Positions 19,614 to 32,773 of a DNA stretch of 64,000 bases are shown here, one piece after another. Position 1 is the stretch's first letter; each line of letters begins with the position of its first letter. The notes below the pieces were generated by a model that searched no databases, had not been told where the DNA came from, and worked only from the letters and a program-made list of their open reading frames with translations. The stretch comes from Corbicula japonica (lineage: Eukaryota > Mollusca > Bivalvia > Venerida > Cyrenidae), in NCBI GenBank assembly GCA_038501625.1, contig JAZAYU010000009.1:5021001-5085000 (forward strand), in the 5' to 3' direction. A program made the translations under genes and the position numbers.

Positions 19614-19830
19614 TGCCCGTTATTATTAAGAAGACGCTGCAATACCACGAAACCAGATTGTCTTCTTAAATTTTAAGTAAAAATGGCATAACTATGACAA
19701 AATACAATCAAGAGTTATGAAACTTGTCCGGATGATTGCTATTGTTATATGAGGCAACTATGTCAAATTTCAAAGCTCTACAATACATGGTAGAGAAAAA
19801 AGAATTTAATGAAATGTTGTCGCCCTCCTG
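19614..19830 (+). repeat. fragment of a pearl-like core repeat
   Basis: Contains AAGAAGAC...GTCTTCTT as a short stem. It continues with CAAGAGTTATGAAACTTG and GTCAAATTTCAAAGCTCTA, the phrase style of the internal tandem units in P1. Only about one unit is present, with no microsatellite. Confidence 0.5.
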
Positions 19831-20200
19831 ATTACATGCCTGCCCGCCAAACGACATACGAATCTAATAACAAGGGATAGTTTTCCAAACAAAATTTAAT
19901 AAAATATTTATTTAATTTTAAATAAAACAAGTTATTGACATTTCTGCGTTTTGCAGAATGTTCATCCCCTTTAACCACCCAGGTCACTGGAATAAGGTAA
20001 TAGTTATACTCTCTTAGGAGGAACAATGTTTTTCCAAAGTTCGCATTTAAGAAAATTAAGTTATACCCACAGTGTAAAGTTTAAGAGTTTTTTGCCGTGT
20101 TTAAGACGTTTCATCGTCCCATAAAATAAGTCAATATATTAAGAGAGGAAACGAAGGCTGAATGGATATTCTTTTTATTGTTTTTCAGGGCATTGATCTG

Positions 20201-20347
20201 GGCTGGAGGTTATAAAACTGAGATTGGAAACCAGTCTCAAATCTCAAGCATCTGATTGGCTGAAATGGCGATCAGTCGCCATTTCAGCCAATCAGATGCT
20301 TGAGATTTGAGACTGGTTTCCATGCTCAGTTTTATAACCTTGGGCAC
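20201..20347. repeat. palindromic foldback element, copy 3 of 4
   Basis: Left end GGCTGGAGGTTATAAAAC, right end GTTTTATAACCTTGGGCACT. The CCAAT-box pair is intact. The centre is GGCGATCAGTCGCC, one mismatch from copy 1. Confidence 0.9.
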
Positions 20348-22245
20348 TAACATACAGACTTTACCCCCATCATCCAGCCAAGCCAGGGAATGCTTATAAC
20401 TGACAGATTTCATAAATCTTACACGGAAGCCAAAGCCATTTTTTGTTTGTATAACAGTCTGTTGTCATAGGAAAACAAATTTTCTAAAACATAATTTATT
20501 CTGTAACAAGAATTCTCGAGAAACAACCAAATAATTATTTTTCGTGATAAATTGTCATTTAAGTGTATTTATAGTTTGTTAACCACTATTTCTTTAGGTG
20601 CTTTACTCATACAAAAGGTGTTGCATTAACAATGATTTACTTTTAATGTAGTTCCAAGTAATGAATAATGTCACAATTTAAGCATTAAATAAATGCTAAT
20701 TTAATCCAGCTTTGCTTCTGGTAATGTTAAACATTACTGGTTCATTACTTTCAGAGATGATGCATTGAGGCTGCTTGTTAGAAAACCTGAATTAACACCT
20801 GACGCAGATAGCTTTATTATAATAGACTTTTAGTTTAAAATTCATAAAATTAACCAAACATGTTATTCTCCTCATCATTTCTCAACAAGTTTTAAATTTG
20901 TACGTGAGCTTCAATTCGTGAAATTGAGAATAAGAACTATGATATAATACAACGATACGTTAAAATGTCAGCATCGCTGGAGAACATGAATACAGGATAC
21001 ATCAATCAATCCATAGAAATGTACTTAGAAATTATGATATTCAATCATAAAACAATCCAACCTTAAAACAATGTTACCACTACTGTTGCATCCCTTCTGG
21101 AAGAGGGTTGGAAAAAAGAATACGCTAAAACTTACACGACAACCAAGCACAACATACCGGTACACACAAAAATGCAGTCTAGGTTGAATTTTCGTGGGTA
21201 ATTGTGGAAATTTAAATTACTAATGCCCACATCCGCGCGATTTAAATGTTGGGTGATATTCAAATCAAAATGGAAATCACACACATTTTGATTCATCCAA
21301 AATAAAGATGTGTGTGTAGATGACACTGATCATGGGAACTTCAGTGAGGTGTTTTCATTTAGTACCATTCCTTGATTCGGAAATATTGTCTACAAAGATA
21401 AATTAATGTATTGATCTTTTGCAAAAAACAAAATTTTCCAAAATAAACTAAACTTTGACAGGGGATCTTATAATAAAAATCCAGCGAAACAAAGAACATC
21501 CAAATCAACAATGAAATTAATGAGGAATGTCACAAGGTTAACTGAATAGAACCTGTGATAGTGAACCACCAATACTGGTCACATTATTCAACCAAAAATG
21601 ATCTACAGAAATCTTAATGCCATTCATAGTTGTGTTGTTTTAATAAAAACAAACTGATCAATTCAGTTTTATCGAATTACGGGTATATGCGATATGCATG
21701 TCGTTTTTGAATGCTTTCCCAGAATGTGTATGGCCAGAGAACTACGCAAGCTGTGTCGTCTGGCGATGCGGTTGTGATTTAATCTTTACTGAAATACTTG
21801 AAGAGTACTACCAATCTGCAGCGGATTATAAGAGAAATTTCGTTCTTGCAAGCTGGCAAAATAACTTGCAAGAGTTCTTGAGTAATATATAGAACTTGGC
21901 ACATGACAAAACGATAAATAATAATCAGGAAAGTGTGAAACTATTTAGTACTTTATTTTACATGACTCCTATGTCATTCATGACAGAAACATATTACCAA
22001 CTCCACAATCTACACAATAAAAGTACTATTAGTATTATCATCAATGTACTATTATTAATTGTTGTTGTTGTTCTTGTTGTTGATTCCCACACATTGTAGA
22101 CAACATAATATTTATATTGCTGACGTTTGTAAACGCAGTGAAAGCACGTGAGGTATGATCTGTTAGTAGCAGAAACAACTGGAATGTTGATGCTCAGCAT
22201 CGGGTCGCCGCAAAAGATTTCAAGCAGAAAAGGCGAATATAACTC
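20348..22245. other. intergenic, one weak ORF
   Basis: AT-rich. A 64-codon plus-strand ORF at 21698-21892 (MSFLNAFPECVWPENYASCV...) is somewhat GC-richer than its surroundings and could be a decayed exon. No family is recognised and no splice sites are convincing. Confidence 0.4.
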
Positions 22246-23432
22246 TTAAGGAAGTCTTCCCCTGATGAGCTTCTGTCGATATCGCCACAGTTCGGTCGCG
22301 GCGGTAGTTATCGTTTTTGCCCGGTGAAAAATGTAATTTACCAAATAACACTTAATAAATTGTTAAGGTGTATGTTAAAAGTCAAAATGGTTCAACATAT
22401 GTTATAGAGGACAAACATTACGACATATATCATGTTTAGAAAGAAAATAATTAAAAAAAACCTCTAAGTTCCGGTCTCGTTACGTTTTAGGAATTCCCTG
22501 CTTTGCAAACCGAAAGTACAAAAACTAATGCAGGTAGAACGTGTTTTTCGAATGAGATTTAATGTTCGTAGGCGTCAAACAATACGGAAACAACCCAGAA
22601 GAACGTTATTGACAGAACACAACTATGACAACGTGTATTTGTGCGACGGAGATGACATAAAAAGTCACATATGGACAGGTTTAAAACACAACCCGGCCGT
22701 AAAATAAAGTACGGCCCAAATAGGAAAACACGTCCCTCACCTTAACTTCTTGATTTCTTAAAATATCTTCAAAATTCTTTTTGCACTTTAATGATAATCC
22801 TCGTGGCTATAATAAAAGCATTTTTCAGATGTAGTAAAGGTTAGAAATATGATATAATTTTATTTTATGTCCTTTCATATGTCATATCTCAAAACAGTGG
22901 GTAGTCATTTTCAAATCTTAATTTCTGAAGTTAACTACGGTAAAAATATTTCAAATTGTTATATTTTACTCAGATATAATTATAGATGCTATTTATGTAT
23001 TGATTATTGATGTACCTTCTTTATATTTTTGAAAAAAATAGGCTAATGTGACTTCGGCAATTGTGTTTTCTCGAGAATTTAAAGGAATTCCTGTATACTG
23101 TCCCTCAAGTTTTTCACAAATATGATTGCTTTTTTTAAATCACTCACGATATGAACGTTTTTAATAAGAACATTTATTTCTGCAGTGAAATAATGCTTTT
23201 TTGCATAGACATTTGTCCAAAAACTTCAAAAATAAACTTTTTGGAATTATGCAGCATTGTATTTTTTCCGATACACAAAAAGACAAGTCGGGGAATAAAA
23301 ATGTGAAAATGCAAAAAGTACACGGTATATATTTGTTTAATTGTGTATTTTTAACTATATAATGCAAATAAATCACAAATATTGCAAGGTTTAGTAAGTA
23401 TATTTTTTCTAATTAGGGGAAGACTTCCTTAA
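22246..23432. mobile_element. TTAA-flanked MITE-like element
   Basis: A 14-bp perfect terminal inverted repeat, GGAAGTCTTCCCCT (22250-22263) and AGGGGAAGACTTCC (23415-23428), is directly flanked by TTAA on both sides (22246-22249, 23429-23432). TTAA target duplications are typical of piggyBac and Kolobok superfamilies. The TIR does not start with the piggyBac CCY, so Kolobok or an unassigned group is more likely. It is 1.18 kb, AT-rich inside, with no transposase. Confidence 0.75.
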
Positions 23433-25574
23433 ATGTAACTAGACTATGAGGAAGATAATGGATAGTTACATTGAGATAAGATGTCAATAAACTTCATTTT
23501 CTTTTACCTTAAACCTCTAACTTTGCAAAACAATTTAAAAGCAATAGACGGAAAATTGAAAAAAAAATTAACACAATTATGTGTAACAGTAAAAACATAA
23601 CATAACTTTACATGAATATATTTTCTTTACATATGCATGGCGCTCAACCTTTTTTCTGCCGATGACAAAACTGCGATATTGCTAAAACTCTTCAATACCC
23701 TGCCGTAAGAGCACCTTAGTTTTGATTAAGTATTAATAATTTTGTTATTATTTTATTCTATTATAATGATTTAAACAATAAGTATTTTTTCCAAAATATG
23801 TACGGTGGCATGTTTTTCTTTATTCATTTTGAAAGAGGAATGTTTAAATAATATTTGAATTAATATTTAGTAAATTCTTGTTGTCAGAAGTTTAAAACAA
23901 ATTAAGTTAAGCATCCCTAATTTTGAGAGAAAATTCACTTTCCTTGAATTTTGTTCGGACAGAAATCTCTTTATTTTTCAAGAATTGTATGGCTTTTTTG
24001 AAATTTACTTCTATTAGAATAAAAACAACGTTTTTTTATGATTCTTTGAGATTTTTAAGATGTCCTTTGTAAACCGGATATTCACACTCCAGGCGGTAAA
24101 TGTGTCACTCTTAAGAGATCAGACATTTAAATAACATGGTGACAAATCATCTTATTTGCTATTTTATTATAATAGTAAATCTCCACATTCAATGAAAATT
24201 TGATCAAAATCTATCGATAGGAAAAAGGACGAAACTCCAATTGCCTTCAAAGAAAATATTATTAGATTATTTTCGTACAATCTTTAAAATCCACGTATGA
24301 AAAGTGTCTTTCCATTTATTTTCCTTTACATTTCTGTTACACCAATACATTCAACATACAATTTGGTGCACACTAGAAAATGGTTAAACTCCCAGTGCAA
24401 TATAAAAACAATAAAAAATCAAAGGACTGGAGGTACTGATGGGTCGGCCATCAAAACACAATTGAAAAGCAATGGATTTTTGGGTTTGATTAAGTTGGAC
24501 CAGAAATAAACTTTCGTCTCAAGAACGGGGAACAATTTACTTTATGTCCTCTGAGACATAGATCTTCGACCCCAAAAACAATTAACAAGTCAAGACAAAT
24601 ACTGTTATCAAGTTTGCAGACGCGGTGACATGGAAAGCGAACCTGGTGGTGGGACAATATGTCTAAAGTCATAATTAGAATATGATTGGACTTGTAGACG
24701 ATACTATGAAATTGACCAATCAAAATTAAGTGAAGGATATCATACTTCATAGGTCATATGGTCAACAGTGAAACAAAGTTGGTCAAAGTTCTCAAACACA
24801 ACGCTTTATTTAAAGGTATTACTCCTTTCGTCCTTGCATTTTGCAGACTTTTTAATTTTTCATTTTATCAATGAGATTGCAATGACAAATGGAATATTAC
24901 CTTAATGGCGTGAATACTTTTGTAAAGATTGTAAGAATCCTGTGAGCAGTTGTTTGCAAGCGCAGTATCATTAGACAGCACCTAAAATTCTGAGTTGAGA
25001 TACGGTGACACCAGTGACAGAAAAAAGTAGCTAAGCAAGTCATAATCTTTAATATTCAAACTTGAAATCGACAAACAGAATTGGGTCGCATTATTTAAAA
25101 TAATACTATGTTTTTTTTTTCAATGGTTCTATTATTCAGCAAATAATGTTCAAACACACAATTACACTGATGCTTTTTTGTCAACTGATGTTTTTTCAGT
25201 GAGGTGCACATTAAAATATTTTGGTTATATTTTATATAAATTGTTTCCATTTCACATCCACTATTTGTATTTGACATTTTTGATTTTTTTCATTCTTGTC
25301 CAATACAAAAGCAGCATGCTCCATTGCAGGAATTAGTGGCAATTTAAAGGCTGTATGCTTCATCAGACAGTCATAGACAGGTTTGTCAAACTGGTCTCCT
25401 CGCAGCATTCCAAATAAAGCTGTAATCCTGAAATATTAATTTCAACAAATAACCTATTTATATTGAAGTTGTAATGATTTAAGCTGAAGTGTCTTTGTTT
25501 TCCTTAAATTAAGGGTAATTTTGGTTATTAATTGACAGAATCCACCAAAAAGTTACACTAGATGGGTGTTCACT
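23433..25574. other. no gene seen
   Basis: AT-rich intergenic DNA. ORFs are short and composition-driven. No repeat structure stood out. Confidence 0.5.
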
Positions 25575-25963
25575 TGTGTCGCCCTGGAAACTAGATCAGG
25601 TTAAAAATGCAAGAGCAAGAAAGGGAATAACCCCATCTTGACATAAAGAACTTGGGAGTCATGATGAGTGTGTTGTCATGAGCAATATAATTTGAAAGTT
25701 TCAGGTAGAAATATTAAGAAAAGGCAAAGTTATAGTCAACATTAAGTTTTTCTGTTAAAATAAAAGTACAAAAAGGGATTAACTCGATCAAATGTGACCT
25801 TGACCTGAAAATTAACATCAGCTCAAGCATGTTGTCACAAACAATATAATTTGAAAATTTCATGAAGAAATATTAAGAAATGGCAAAGTTAAAACCAACA
25901 TTAAGTTTTTGGGACAGATGGACGGACAGACAAAGCGATCCCTATCTTCGAAAGGGCGACACA
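25575..25963 (+). mobile_element. pearl/Helentron-like element (P2)
   Basis: Perfect 11-bp terminal inverted repeat TGTGTCGCCCT / AGGGCGACACA. Inside are two tandem units with a ~159-bp period (CAATATAATTTGAAA at 25683 and 25842), then a GGAC-type microsatellite (25913-25931), then a small stem (CCCT...AAGGG) next to the right end. The layout is the same as P1 and P3 with unrelated termini. No coding capacity. Confidence 0.75.
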
Positions 25964-25989
25964 AAAATGACCCTTTAGATTCAGCAGCT

Positions 25990-26170
25990 AGTGGACACAA
26001 TAGATCAGTATCAGCAAGAACAACTTTGGTGTCTGATCTGGATCTGATTGGAATCTACACTGTTTGTATATTTGTAAGAAATAGCCTCATGAAGCTAATT
26101 ATGAACCGTGTAGATCCTGTTAAGACTGCACAGATATGCCTGCTTATCTGGATATACACTGGTCACTCAT
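25990..26170 (+). repeat. GATCTGGATC-type dispersed repeat, copy 1
   Basis: Two half-units: one around TCTGATCTGGATCTGATTGG...TACACTGTTT, one around GTGTAGATCCTGTTAAGACT...TACACTGGTCA. The same motif set recurs at 26865 and 27178. It resembles a very common bivalve repeat as I remember it. The 104-codon ORF across it and P2 is not a gene. Confidence 0.6.
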
Positions 26171-26590
26171 GTCATGTATTCATGGAAGAAAGGGGCAAAA
26201 ACAACACAGTAACTTTTATATAGGATGATTAATTTTCTTGTGAACTGAGGTCTCACAAGTCAACACATACATACAAACACAATTTTATGTTTTCTTGTTA
26301 CAAGATACAAAAATACACATACCAACATAATTATACAGATAGATTTAGTGTGTCTCTATCATACATTCATGCAGCTTTAATAAATGAAAATAAAAAAAAA
26401 TGCAAACCTTGTCTTCATTTTCTACATTAACATTCATATTCTTCTCCCTAATGTTCTACCAATTCTGCAGATATTTCAAGTCCACATCTTTCACTAGACT
26501 GATGATACACATGGCTGAAAATAAATGTAGTATTTTAAATCATAACAAATAACCCAAATCAATTTCACTGAACTTTTTGTTGCTTATGAA

Positions 26591-26663
26591 ATGATAGTGC
26601 CTCTGGGAATGAACCCGCACCATCACGGCGACAGCGCCTAGCCCTGCAATTCCTGCGACGCAA
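26591..26663 (-). mobile_element. tRNA-derived SINE, copy 2 (fragment)
   Basis: Matches the B-box half of the copies at 18340 and 42089 (ATAGTGCCTCT...GAACCCGCACC...CGACAGCGCCTAGCCCTGCA on the plus strand). The A-box half is missing. Confidence 0.75.
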
Positions 26664-26864
26664 GTTGTACATAAATTGATGTTGCAGGTTAACAGTAAAC
26701 AGATTACACTGTTTTCATAATTCATTTTAAGGTAATTTTTTTTATAAATATCACACAAAAGAGGTTTTTCTGATGTAAGCTTCATGCCATCTTCAATTCC
26801 TATAGGCTCATACACAATTTATCCCATTTAACCTTTTCCTCTATGTAATGCCTTTATGGCATGG

Positions 26865-27020
26865 GTGATCAGTGTAGATCTAGATCAGCCGACACATCCA
26901 TACTGCCTGATTAGGATCTAAACTGTTAGCTTTTTTATTCAATAGCTTATTTCTGTGACCAGTGCAGATCCAGATCAGATCTGCCATCTGATCTGGATCT
27001 CTACTCTGGTTGCGAAGGCA
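26865..27020 (+). repeat. GATCTGGATC-type dispersed repeat, copy 2
   Basis: Two ~80-bp half-units, each opening AGTG(T/C)AGATC(T/C)AGATCAG and closing GATC(A/T)..ATCT..AACTGTT or TCTACTCTGGTTGCG. Internal dyad symmetry is strong. Confidence 0.65.
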
Positions 27021-27117
27021 TGAAAATGTGTATATATTTAGTAAAGGGTTAATTATTACAAAAAACACACCTGCATTTTGATACTTCATTTCACTCGATG
27101 GATACACCTTTAACCAG

Positions 27118-27157
27118 AGACCTATATATATGAATATATTTATAATATAGGTCTTTG
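27118..27157. repeat. AT-rich hairpin with AGACCTATAT ends
   Basis: AGACCTATATATATG...ATAATATAGGTCTTT. It shares its ends with the 26-bp palindrome at 36621-36646. Confidence 0.6.
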
Positions 27158-27177
27158 TTTTAACTATTGAGCAACTA

Positions 27178-27345
27178 TTGTAGATCTAGGTGCTGACACA
27201 TCTCCTTCCAGTTAAAAAGAGCTTTAAATGTATCTAATGAACAGAGTAGATACAGATCAGACCACAAAATGTCTGATGTGCAAGCTGGTCTGGAGCTACA
27301 TTTGTGCTATCTCTATCTGATGTTGATTTACACTGGTTGCCCATG
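27178..27345 (+). repeat. GATCTGGATC-type dispersed repeat, copy 3
   Basis: Diverged copy with TTGTAGATCTAGGTGCTGAC, AGAGTAGATACAGATCAGAC and ATTTACACTGGTTGCC landmarks. Confidence 0.55.
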
Positions 27346-27399
27346 TGGTAAAGTGGCGTGTAAATGGAGTAAAGGGTCAAGTTATTAACCATAAAAGTG

Positions 27400-30148
27400 G
27401 AAACAGCATTGGATTTTTGAGACACATTCATATGAGATTACCCTACTTAATAAACGAATAAGCAACCACAAGAACCCATCGTGTTAGTTCAAGGTGGCCC
27501 ACAGATGAATATTATTATATATAATGTTAATAATCAAGTGAATTCAAGTTGACCTTGTTATTGGGTAGTCATATATGCCTGAGGCAGAAGGCTGTAGGGT
27601 AAATACGACAGCCCGAGGCCCATTAACATGGTCAAATTCATATGAAGACTAAACTGGGCCAATACAGGTGTTCCGGACCAATATGAGAATTGCTGGGCCA
27701 TTATAAAATACTTAAGTATTGATAAGGTGTACCATGTAGTGTCTGCCGGGAAAATGGCATGTTCTGGTCAGGTGATGACATGCCTCGAGATTTTGCTACA
27801 CTGCAGTCATGTAAAAAAAGGGCAAAGTATGCAATGCCTGTACTGTATATTAATACAGAGCTCTCACTAGAGAGACTTGAAGGAAGTAGTCTCATAAAGT
27901 GACCAGAAATCTCTCTTTGTTGAGCTTTGTGAGAACTTGAGAAGTCATTTTGTATTCAAGACATAGGGAAAGAAAGCTGTTGACCTCAAACTTCTCCATA
28001 ATGCAGTAAATTATGACAAAACTTCTCTCTGATCTGCAAGCCCTGTTAATAGTTAATTAATAAAATTTAATATACCATTTAAAATTTAGCCTTCTTCCTC
28101 TCCTCTTCCAATTTCATGCTTTTTGAACCAGAGATGGCACATTTCTTTCATTTGATTTTATCACTGAAATTATAACAAACACAAAATTGCAAGGGTGCAA
28201 GGAAGGAATTCTGAAAAACCTGAAATCCTGAAAATTTATTTAGAGAAAATGAAGAAAATCAATCATTTTTAGACACACAAAAACCTGATTTTCAGGCAAA
28301 TGCACCCATGAAATTATAACAATTATTTTGATCTTTGCTCAAATTACAAATATTCTTTATAATAACTTATTTTATTTTTTAAGTTTTTTTCATAACAATT
28401 AGTTTACTCTCATTTTGTACTTTGCTAGAATGGTCTTTCTTCAGATTGTTTCCATTCTGCATTGGAATTCATTCAGTCTGAGGTGTGAGGTGTATCTACA
28501 AAAAGTCACGCACAATCTTTTGGACTGTGAAACATGTTTTTCCTTTAGTTACTGTGAAAAAGAGTGCTGTCATTTGTTTTGTAGTTAATATGCCTGTTCC
28601 AACAGCCATTCAAGAAAATTTCATAAAGTTATATTCATTAACTGTTGATTAACTGTATTAAGTATCCATATTGTTTCATCACTGCCAGAGAAGTTATTAT
28701 GTGTTTCCTTCTTTTGAAAAAAAAATATGGATCCAGGCATGTCACTTTAAAATTAACCAGAAAGTATCAGACTGCAAAAAGTCAAAAATGTGTTGACTGT
28801 TCTTATAAACTGGTCAAATTGGGTTGTCACTAAAATTCACAAAGTGGGTTCCTTTCCAAATAACTATCGGTAATTTATTTTACATTGCTGCTCAGAATTC
28901 AAGTCTAGGTAAAAATCATTGAATGAAATAGACATAAAATTACTATTAACAAGACTTGATTTAACACTATGAAACTAATTTGAGTTATTTATCAAATTAC
29001 AGGAACCTGAATTTCCATCAGAAAATATCCAGATAGAAAAAAATATTACATTTTCCCAATGCAACGGACTTGTACCCCACCCATTAACATGTTACAAGAA
29101 TTTACCAGTTGCAATGTTGACAGCGTTATCGCAGCTCAAGCATTACAAAGAAACTAAAATATACTGTTTACAATAATTACATCTTCTGAACAGTCATTAT
29201 GGATTTAACTCAAACATTATTTTCTACCTTCACTTTTGTTGTCCACTTCATTGCATGACGTCAAACAGTTCTATACTGCTTCAAATGGGGTATTATGTCA
29301 AATTTGGTTGATACAGGTCTGACCAGAACCAAAGATCATCTAAACCTGTTTATGAATAATTAAATCAATTAATAAATACTTCATTCTTTCTTCCAGGATG
29401 CTAAATTCACCTGAAATGCATTTAAGAGATACTATTAAATAACTATTGTGAAGTTCCCATTTCTGTATAAACTTGGTGAATCTCTGAGGTGCTACTCTTT
29501 TTCTTCTTATGGTTTTCCCTGGGATATTAATTTTGAGAATATCTGTTCTGATTAAATGACCTGTGAGACATATGGAATGGAGTGCAAGACAAAATTGAAA
29601 GTAGGAAAAACTTCTGATAGCGGATTTCATAAGGTCTACATATAACGCGCAATTATTGAAAACATTAGATTTTCATTTCTTTGAAATTCTATACTTCAGA
29701 AAATCCCGTGTCAACTATGTAGCTGGTTATGGTTTGGGAATGGGTTATATCAGAAAATGTCATTCATTTCAGATCTTGATCATTGTGTACACACCGGTCA
29801 CGTGATCATCACATTGACCTGTGTACTTTCGCTCAAAGTACACTGGAATTGGGACTAGTTAGTTTGATGGCGTGACAGCTATTTATAGAATGCCTCTAGA
29901 TCCGCTCTTACATAAAGAATATAAGACAGTGTTCAAAAGTCACATTAGACTTAAAATAAGGGATATTCAGCTCAATATTACGGGTTATCTGATACGTTTC
30001 TAAACTAAATCGACAAAAAATACCATATTTATTCATTTGTCTACGGTTAATTGACGTAACTACATTGCAGACTGTTAAGTCCGCGTATGAAGACAAAAAT
30101 CCTGAATAGGATTGGTATGCGTTCTTATGATAGAGGTCTATGTTAGCC
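27400..30148. other. no gene seen
   Basis: Long AT-rich intergenic stretch. One GC-richer patch near 29770-29890 carries a TATA-like motif that recurs at 30149. ORFs at 29340-29630 (minus) and others lack motifs. Confidence 0.5.
29864..29892 (+). repeat. TATA-bearing motif, copy 1
   Basis: TGATGGCGTGACAGCTATTT followed by ATAGAATG. The same 28-base phrase occurs at 30149-30176 with two substitutions. It may be a fragment of a repeat or a duplicated core promoter (CTATTTATAG). Confidence 0.5.
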
Positions 30149-30176
30149 TGATGACGTGACCGCTATTTATAGAATG
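30149..30176 (+). repeat. TATA-bearing motif, copy 2
   Basis: TGATGACGTGACCGCTATTT followed by ATAGAATG. The CRE-like TGACGTGAC is more complete here than in copy 1, about 285 bases upstream. Confidence 0.5.
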
Positions 30177-30873
30177 GATCTTGATATTTTCTGATGGAAA
30201 TTCAGCCTCAGGTTCTTGTGATCAAATGCATAAAATGCATTTATTAATTTATCTGTTAAATCAATTCATGTATGAAATTTAACTTGCTTTAAACATAATT
30301 TTCAATAGATCTAAATGTGTTGGAAAATAAATCATTGTGAATCAGATGCTTTATGTTTTACTTTAAAGCATTTCAAATGGGAATAAAATTCTTACACGAG
30401 TGATGATATTTATCCAAGTAATTCGTTAATCGTTCAAAATCCGACTTCTTTCAATGCAATACATTGAAATAATTTGATTACTTACATCTCCACAAGGTTC
30501 CACAATAAATATCCACAATGATTAAGGCCCTAAATTAAAAAAGTTTCGCTTAGTCCTACGGTCGATTGTGAGACTCCTACTTTCATTTTGGAGAGTGCAT
30601 TAATTAAATGACGTAACGTTCAATAAAACCCAAAGAGCCAAAATCACGTTTACTGCGGTGTACTAGTCTTTCGAATCTAAAATTTCAAGTTTTAAAATGA
30701 TTTTGTAACGTACCATTCGAAAACCACCAAATCCACCTCCATTTCGATATGAATAATTCTATTTACAAAGAGAACTGCTATTGTCAATATACATTCAAAT
30801 CTAACCTGGGTGTTATAAAAAACATTGCATCACGGAAATAACTCGATAAATACTCACTGTTCAGTTGATTACG
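30177..30873. other. no gene seen
   Basis: AT-rich spacer, slightly GC-richer from 30540. Nothing recognised. Confidence 0.45.
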
Positions 30874-30999
30874 ATGGATTTTTCGTCTTCACCGAACGTT
30901 GCCGAATCCAATATGGCGTTCCGCCATCAGGTATTCATGCGCGTTCATGACTCAAAATCTTGTCTGACGTTCCACGAGTTAAATTTCTTCAAATATTGA
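30874..30999 (+). CDS. candidate short first coding exon
   Basis: ATG at 30874 opens MDFSSSPNVAESNMAFRHQ, after which a CAG|GTATTC donor lies at about 30930/30931. Without splicing the frame closes at 30999 (41 aa). The segment is GC- and CpG-richer than its flanks and contains a YY1-like CCAATATGGCG. It may be a promoter-proximal exon of an unfound gene. No downstream exon was identified. Confidence 0.25.
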   Translation: MDFSSSPNVAESNMAFRHQVFMRVHDSKSCLTFHELNFFKY

Positions 31000-32194
31000 T
31001 TGATTCCATATTTTTTAATATAAATTTTATCATTTTGCACAAAATTACAAAATTGACCGCTTTGTAGCATTGACTTACTTTTTGAAACTAAGAACTATAT
31101 TCTAGGGTAGCAAGGGTAGCAAGCATATATGCTATGGAGCACGCAAGTACTGTCGTTACTACATTGAAATAAAGAAGGAGTTAGGACAGTATTGCATGCA
31201 ACCCTCAAATTGTTAGGTCCATAGTAAGGCAAAAACGATTGTCGAAAATTGGTTTTTACTGGGTCTGCCGACCCAAATATCTTGATGATACTGTCATCGG
31301 CTGTCTTATAATAGTTTGCTATCTTAATCGAAATCAAACTTGAAGCACTGCAGCTGCCTTGTTTCTTAGCACACAACTGCAGAACTCTTATCAACAGATG
31401 CATTAAATAAAGTCTTGTTGATTATTTCCAAACGGTCGGATAGATAAGTGACTGAAACTTATCACGATATCAAAGGTATTCACATTAATTTTATAATAAA
31501 GTCAATGTGCAAACGACACACAGATATTTCTAAATGGAGCCGAACTGTCACTTAAAGCTTGCCTTCAAACTTTAGATAATTTTTAATAGCATGTCCTGAC
31601 TTAAAATAAACACTGAAAAAAAAACAAAAGCATACTGGATTTGTTCAGCCAGACACTCTGAAAATAAGTTATGTTCGGAATACGCATTAGATGTAACCCA
31701 AAGTCCGCTCAAAATATCAGGTTTTTTCTTTTCAGCTGATCTGTATATTTTCTGGCAAACGAATAGTCCTGAATGAGTAGAAAATGCGAAAAACTGGTCA
31801 ACGCATGGTCAAAACGAAACCTTACACTTTTTGGTTTTGGTAAAAAATTTGTCAATTTCTTAATTGCGATCCCTAATCCCCCCTCCCCTCAACAATCCTA
31901 TAAAGATCCTTGAAACAATGGCTTAAAATTTATTACGTAATATAGAAAACGGTGGTTTCGGGTATATTGGACATAAAGTATTTTATATACGGGTTGAAAA
32001 TAAGTTGGATAAAAGATTTATAATTAAAAATTATGAGGGTTGGGCAGTTTTTAAACAATTTAATATAAAAGATATTCTTAGACACTAGGGCCGATTTATT
32101 ATACAAATAAGGCAGAAACATTGACAGCTGGTATGTCTTATGTAAAAACATAAAAATCACAAGTTTAGAACAAATATTTTTTTCCACATTATGA
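31000..32194. other. no gene seen
   Basis: A 102-codon minus ORF (31095-31403) lacks recognisable domains. The TAGGGTAGCAAGGGTAGCAA phrase at 31103-31122 suggests repeat origin. The rest is AT-rich. Confidence 0.4.
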
Positions 32195-32773
32195 TTTAAT
32201 ACTAATTTGGAAATTGGTTCTATTTATTTTTCAAGCTGGTACAAAAACGTTATACAGGTACTTGATTTACTGGATGAAAATGGAAATTTCCGCACATTCG
32301 AACAAATCAAACAGATATTTAGCGTTCATGGAACATATCTTAATTACTACCGACTTGTTAACATTATTCTAAATGCGTGGAGGCTTAAAATACAAAACAA
32401 CGCTAAACATATAATCGACTTTAAATTAAATTTACATAAAATCCTTACATATTACTCTTATTAAAGTGTTTGAATGGGAGTAGATTTTTAACGAGAAAAT
32501 CGAATGTTCAGATGCCACCTCGACTTAGGAAAATGGAACCCGAGCGTAGTTACATTAAACGAATCTGAATATAAACAAATATTTGCGAATTTGAAGATGG
32601 TAGACGAAATTAAGCTTAAATATATTCAATTCAAAATAAATAATAAAATTCTTGTAACAAAATCTTTCCTCAATAAAATAAATCAAGTTGATAGCCAACT
32701 TTGTTCCTACTGTAAACAGAACACTGAAACAATTCTACACTTATTTGTAGAGTGCCCATGCATACAAAATTAA
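32195..32773 (+). pseudogene. L1/Tx1-like LINE, C-terminal end of ORF2
   Basis: The first open segment reads FSSWYKNVIQVLDLLDENGN then FEQIKQIFSVHGTYLNYYRL, the region after the RT in L1/Tx1-type ORF2 proteins. After stops at 32462-32500 the same frame resumes with KLKYIQFKINNKILVTKSFL and ends SQLCSYCKQNTETILHLFVECPCIQN, the cysteine/His motif near the C-terminus of these proteins. It is a decayed, 5'-truncated copy on the plus strand. No poly(A) tail is obvious. There is no RT palm in the window. Confidence 0.75.

Noticed and set aside
32207..32773. Two separate small genes
   Set aside because: Both ORFs are in the same frame and together match the C-terminal end of one decayed L1/Tx1-like ORF2.
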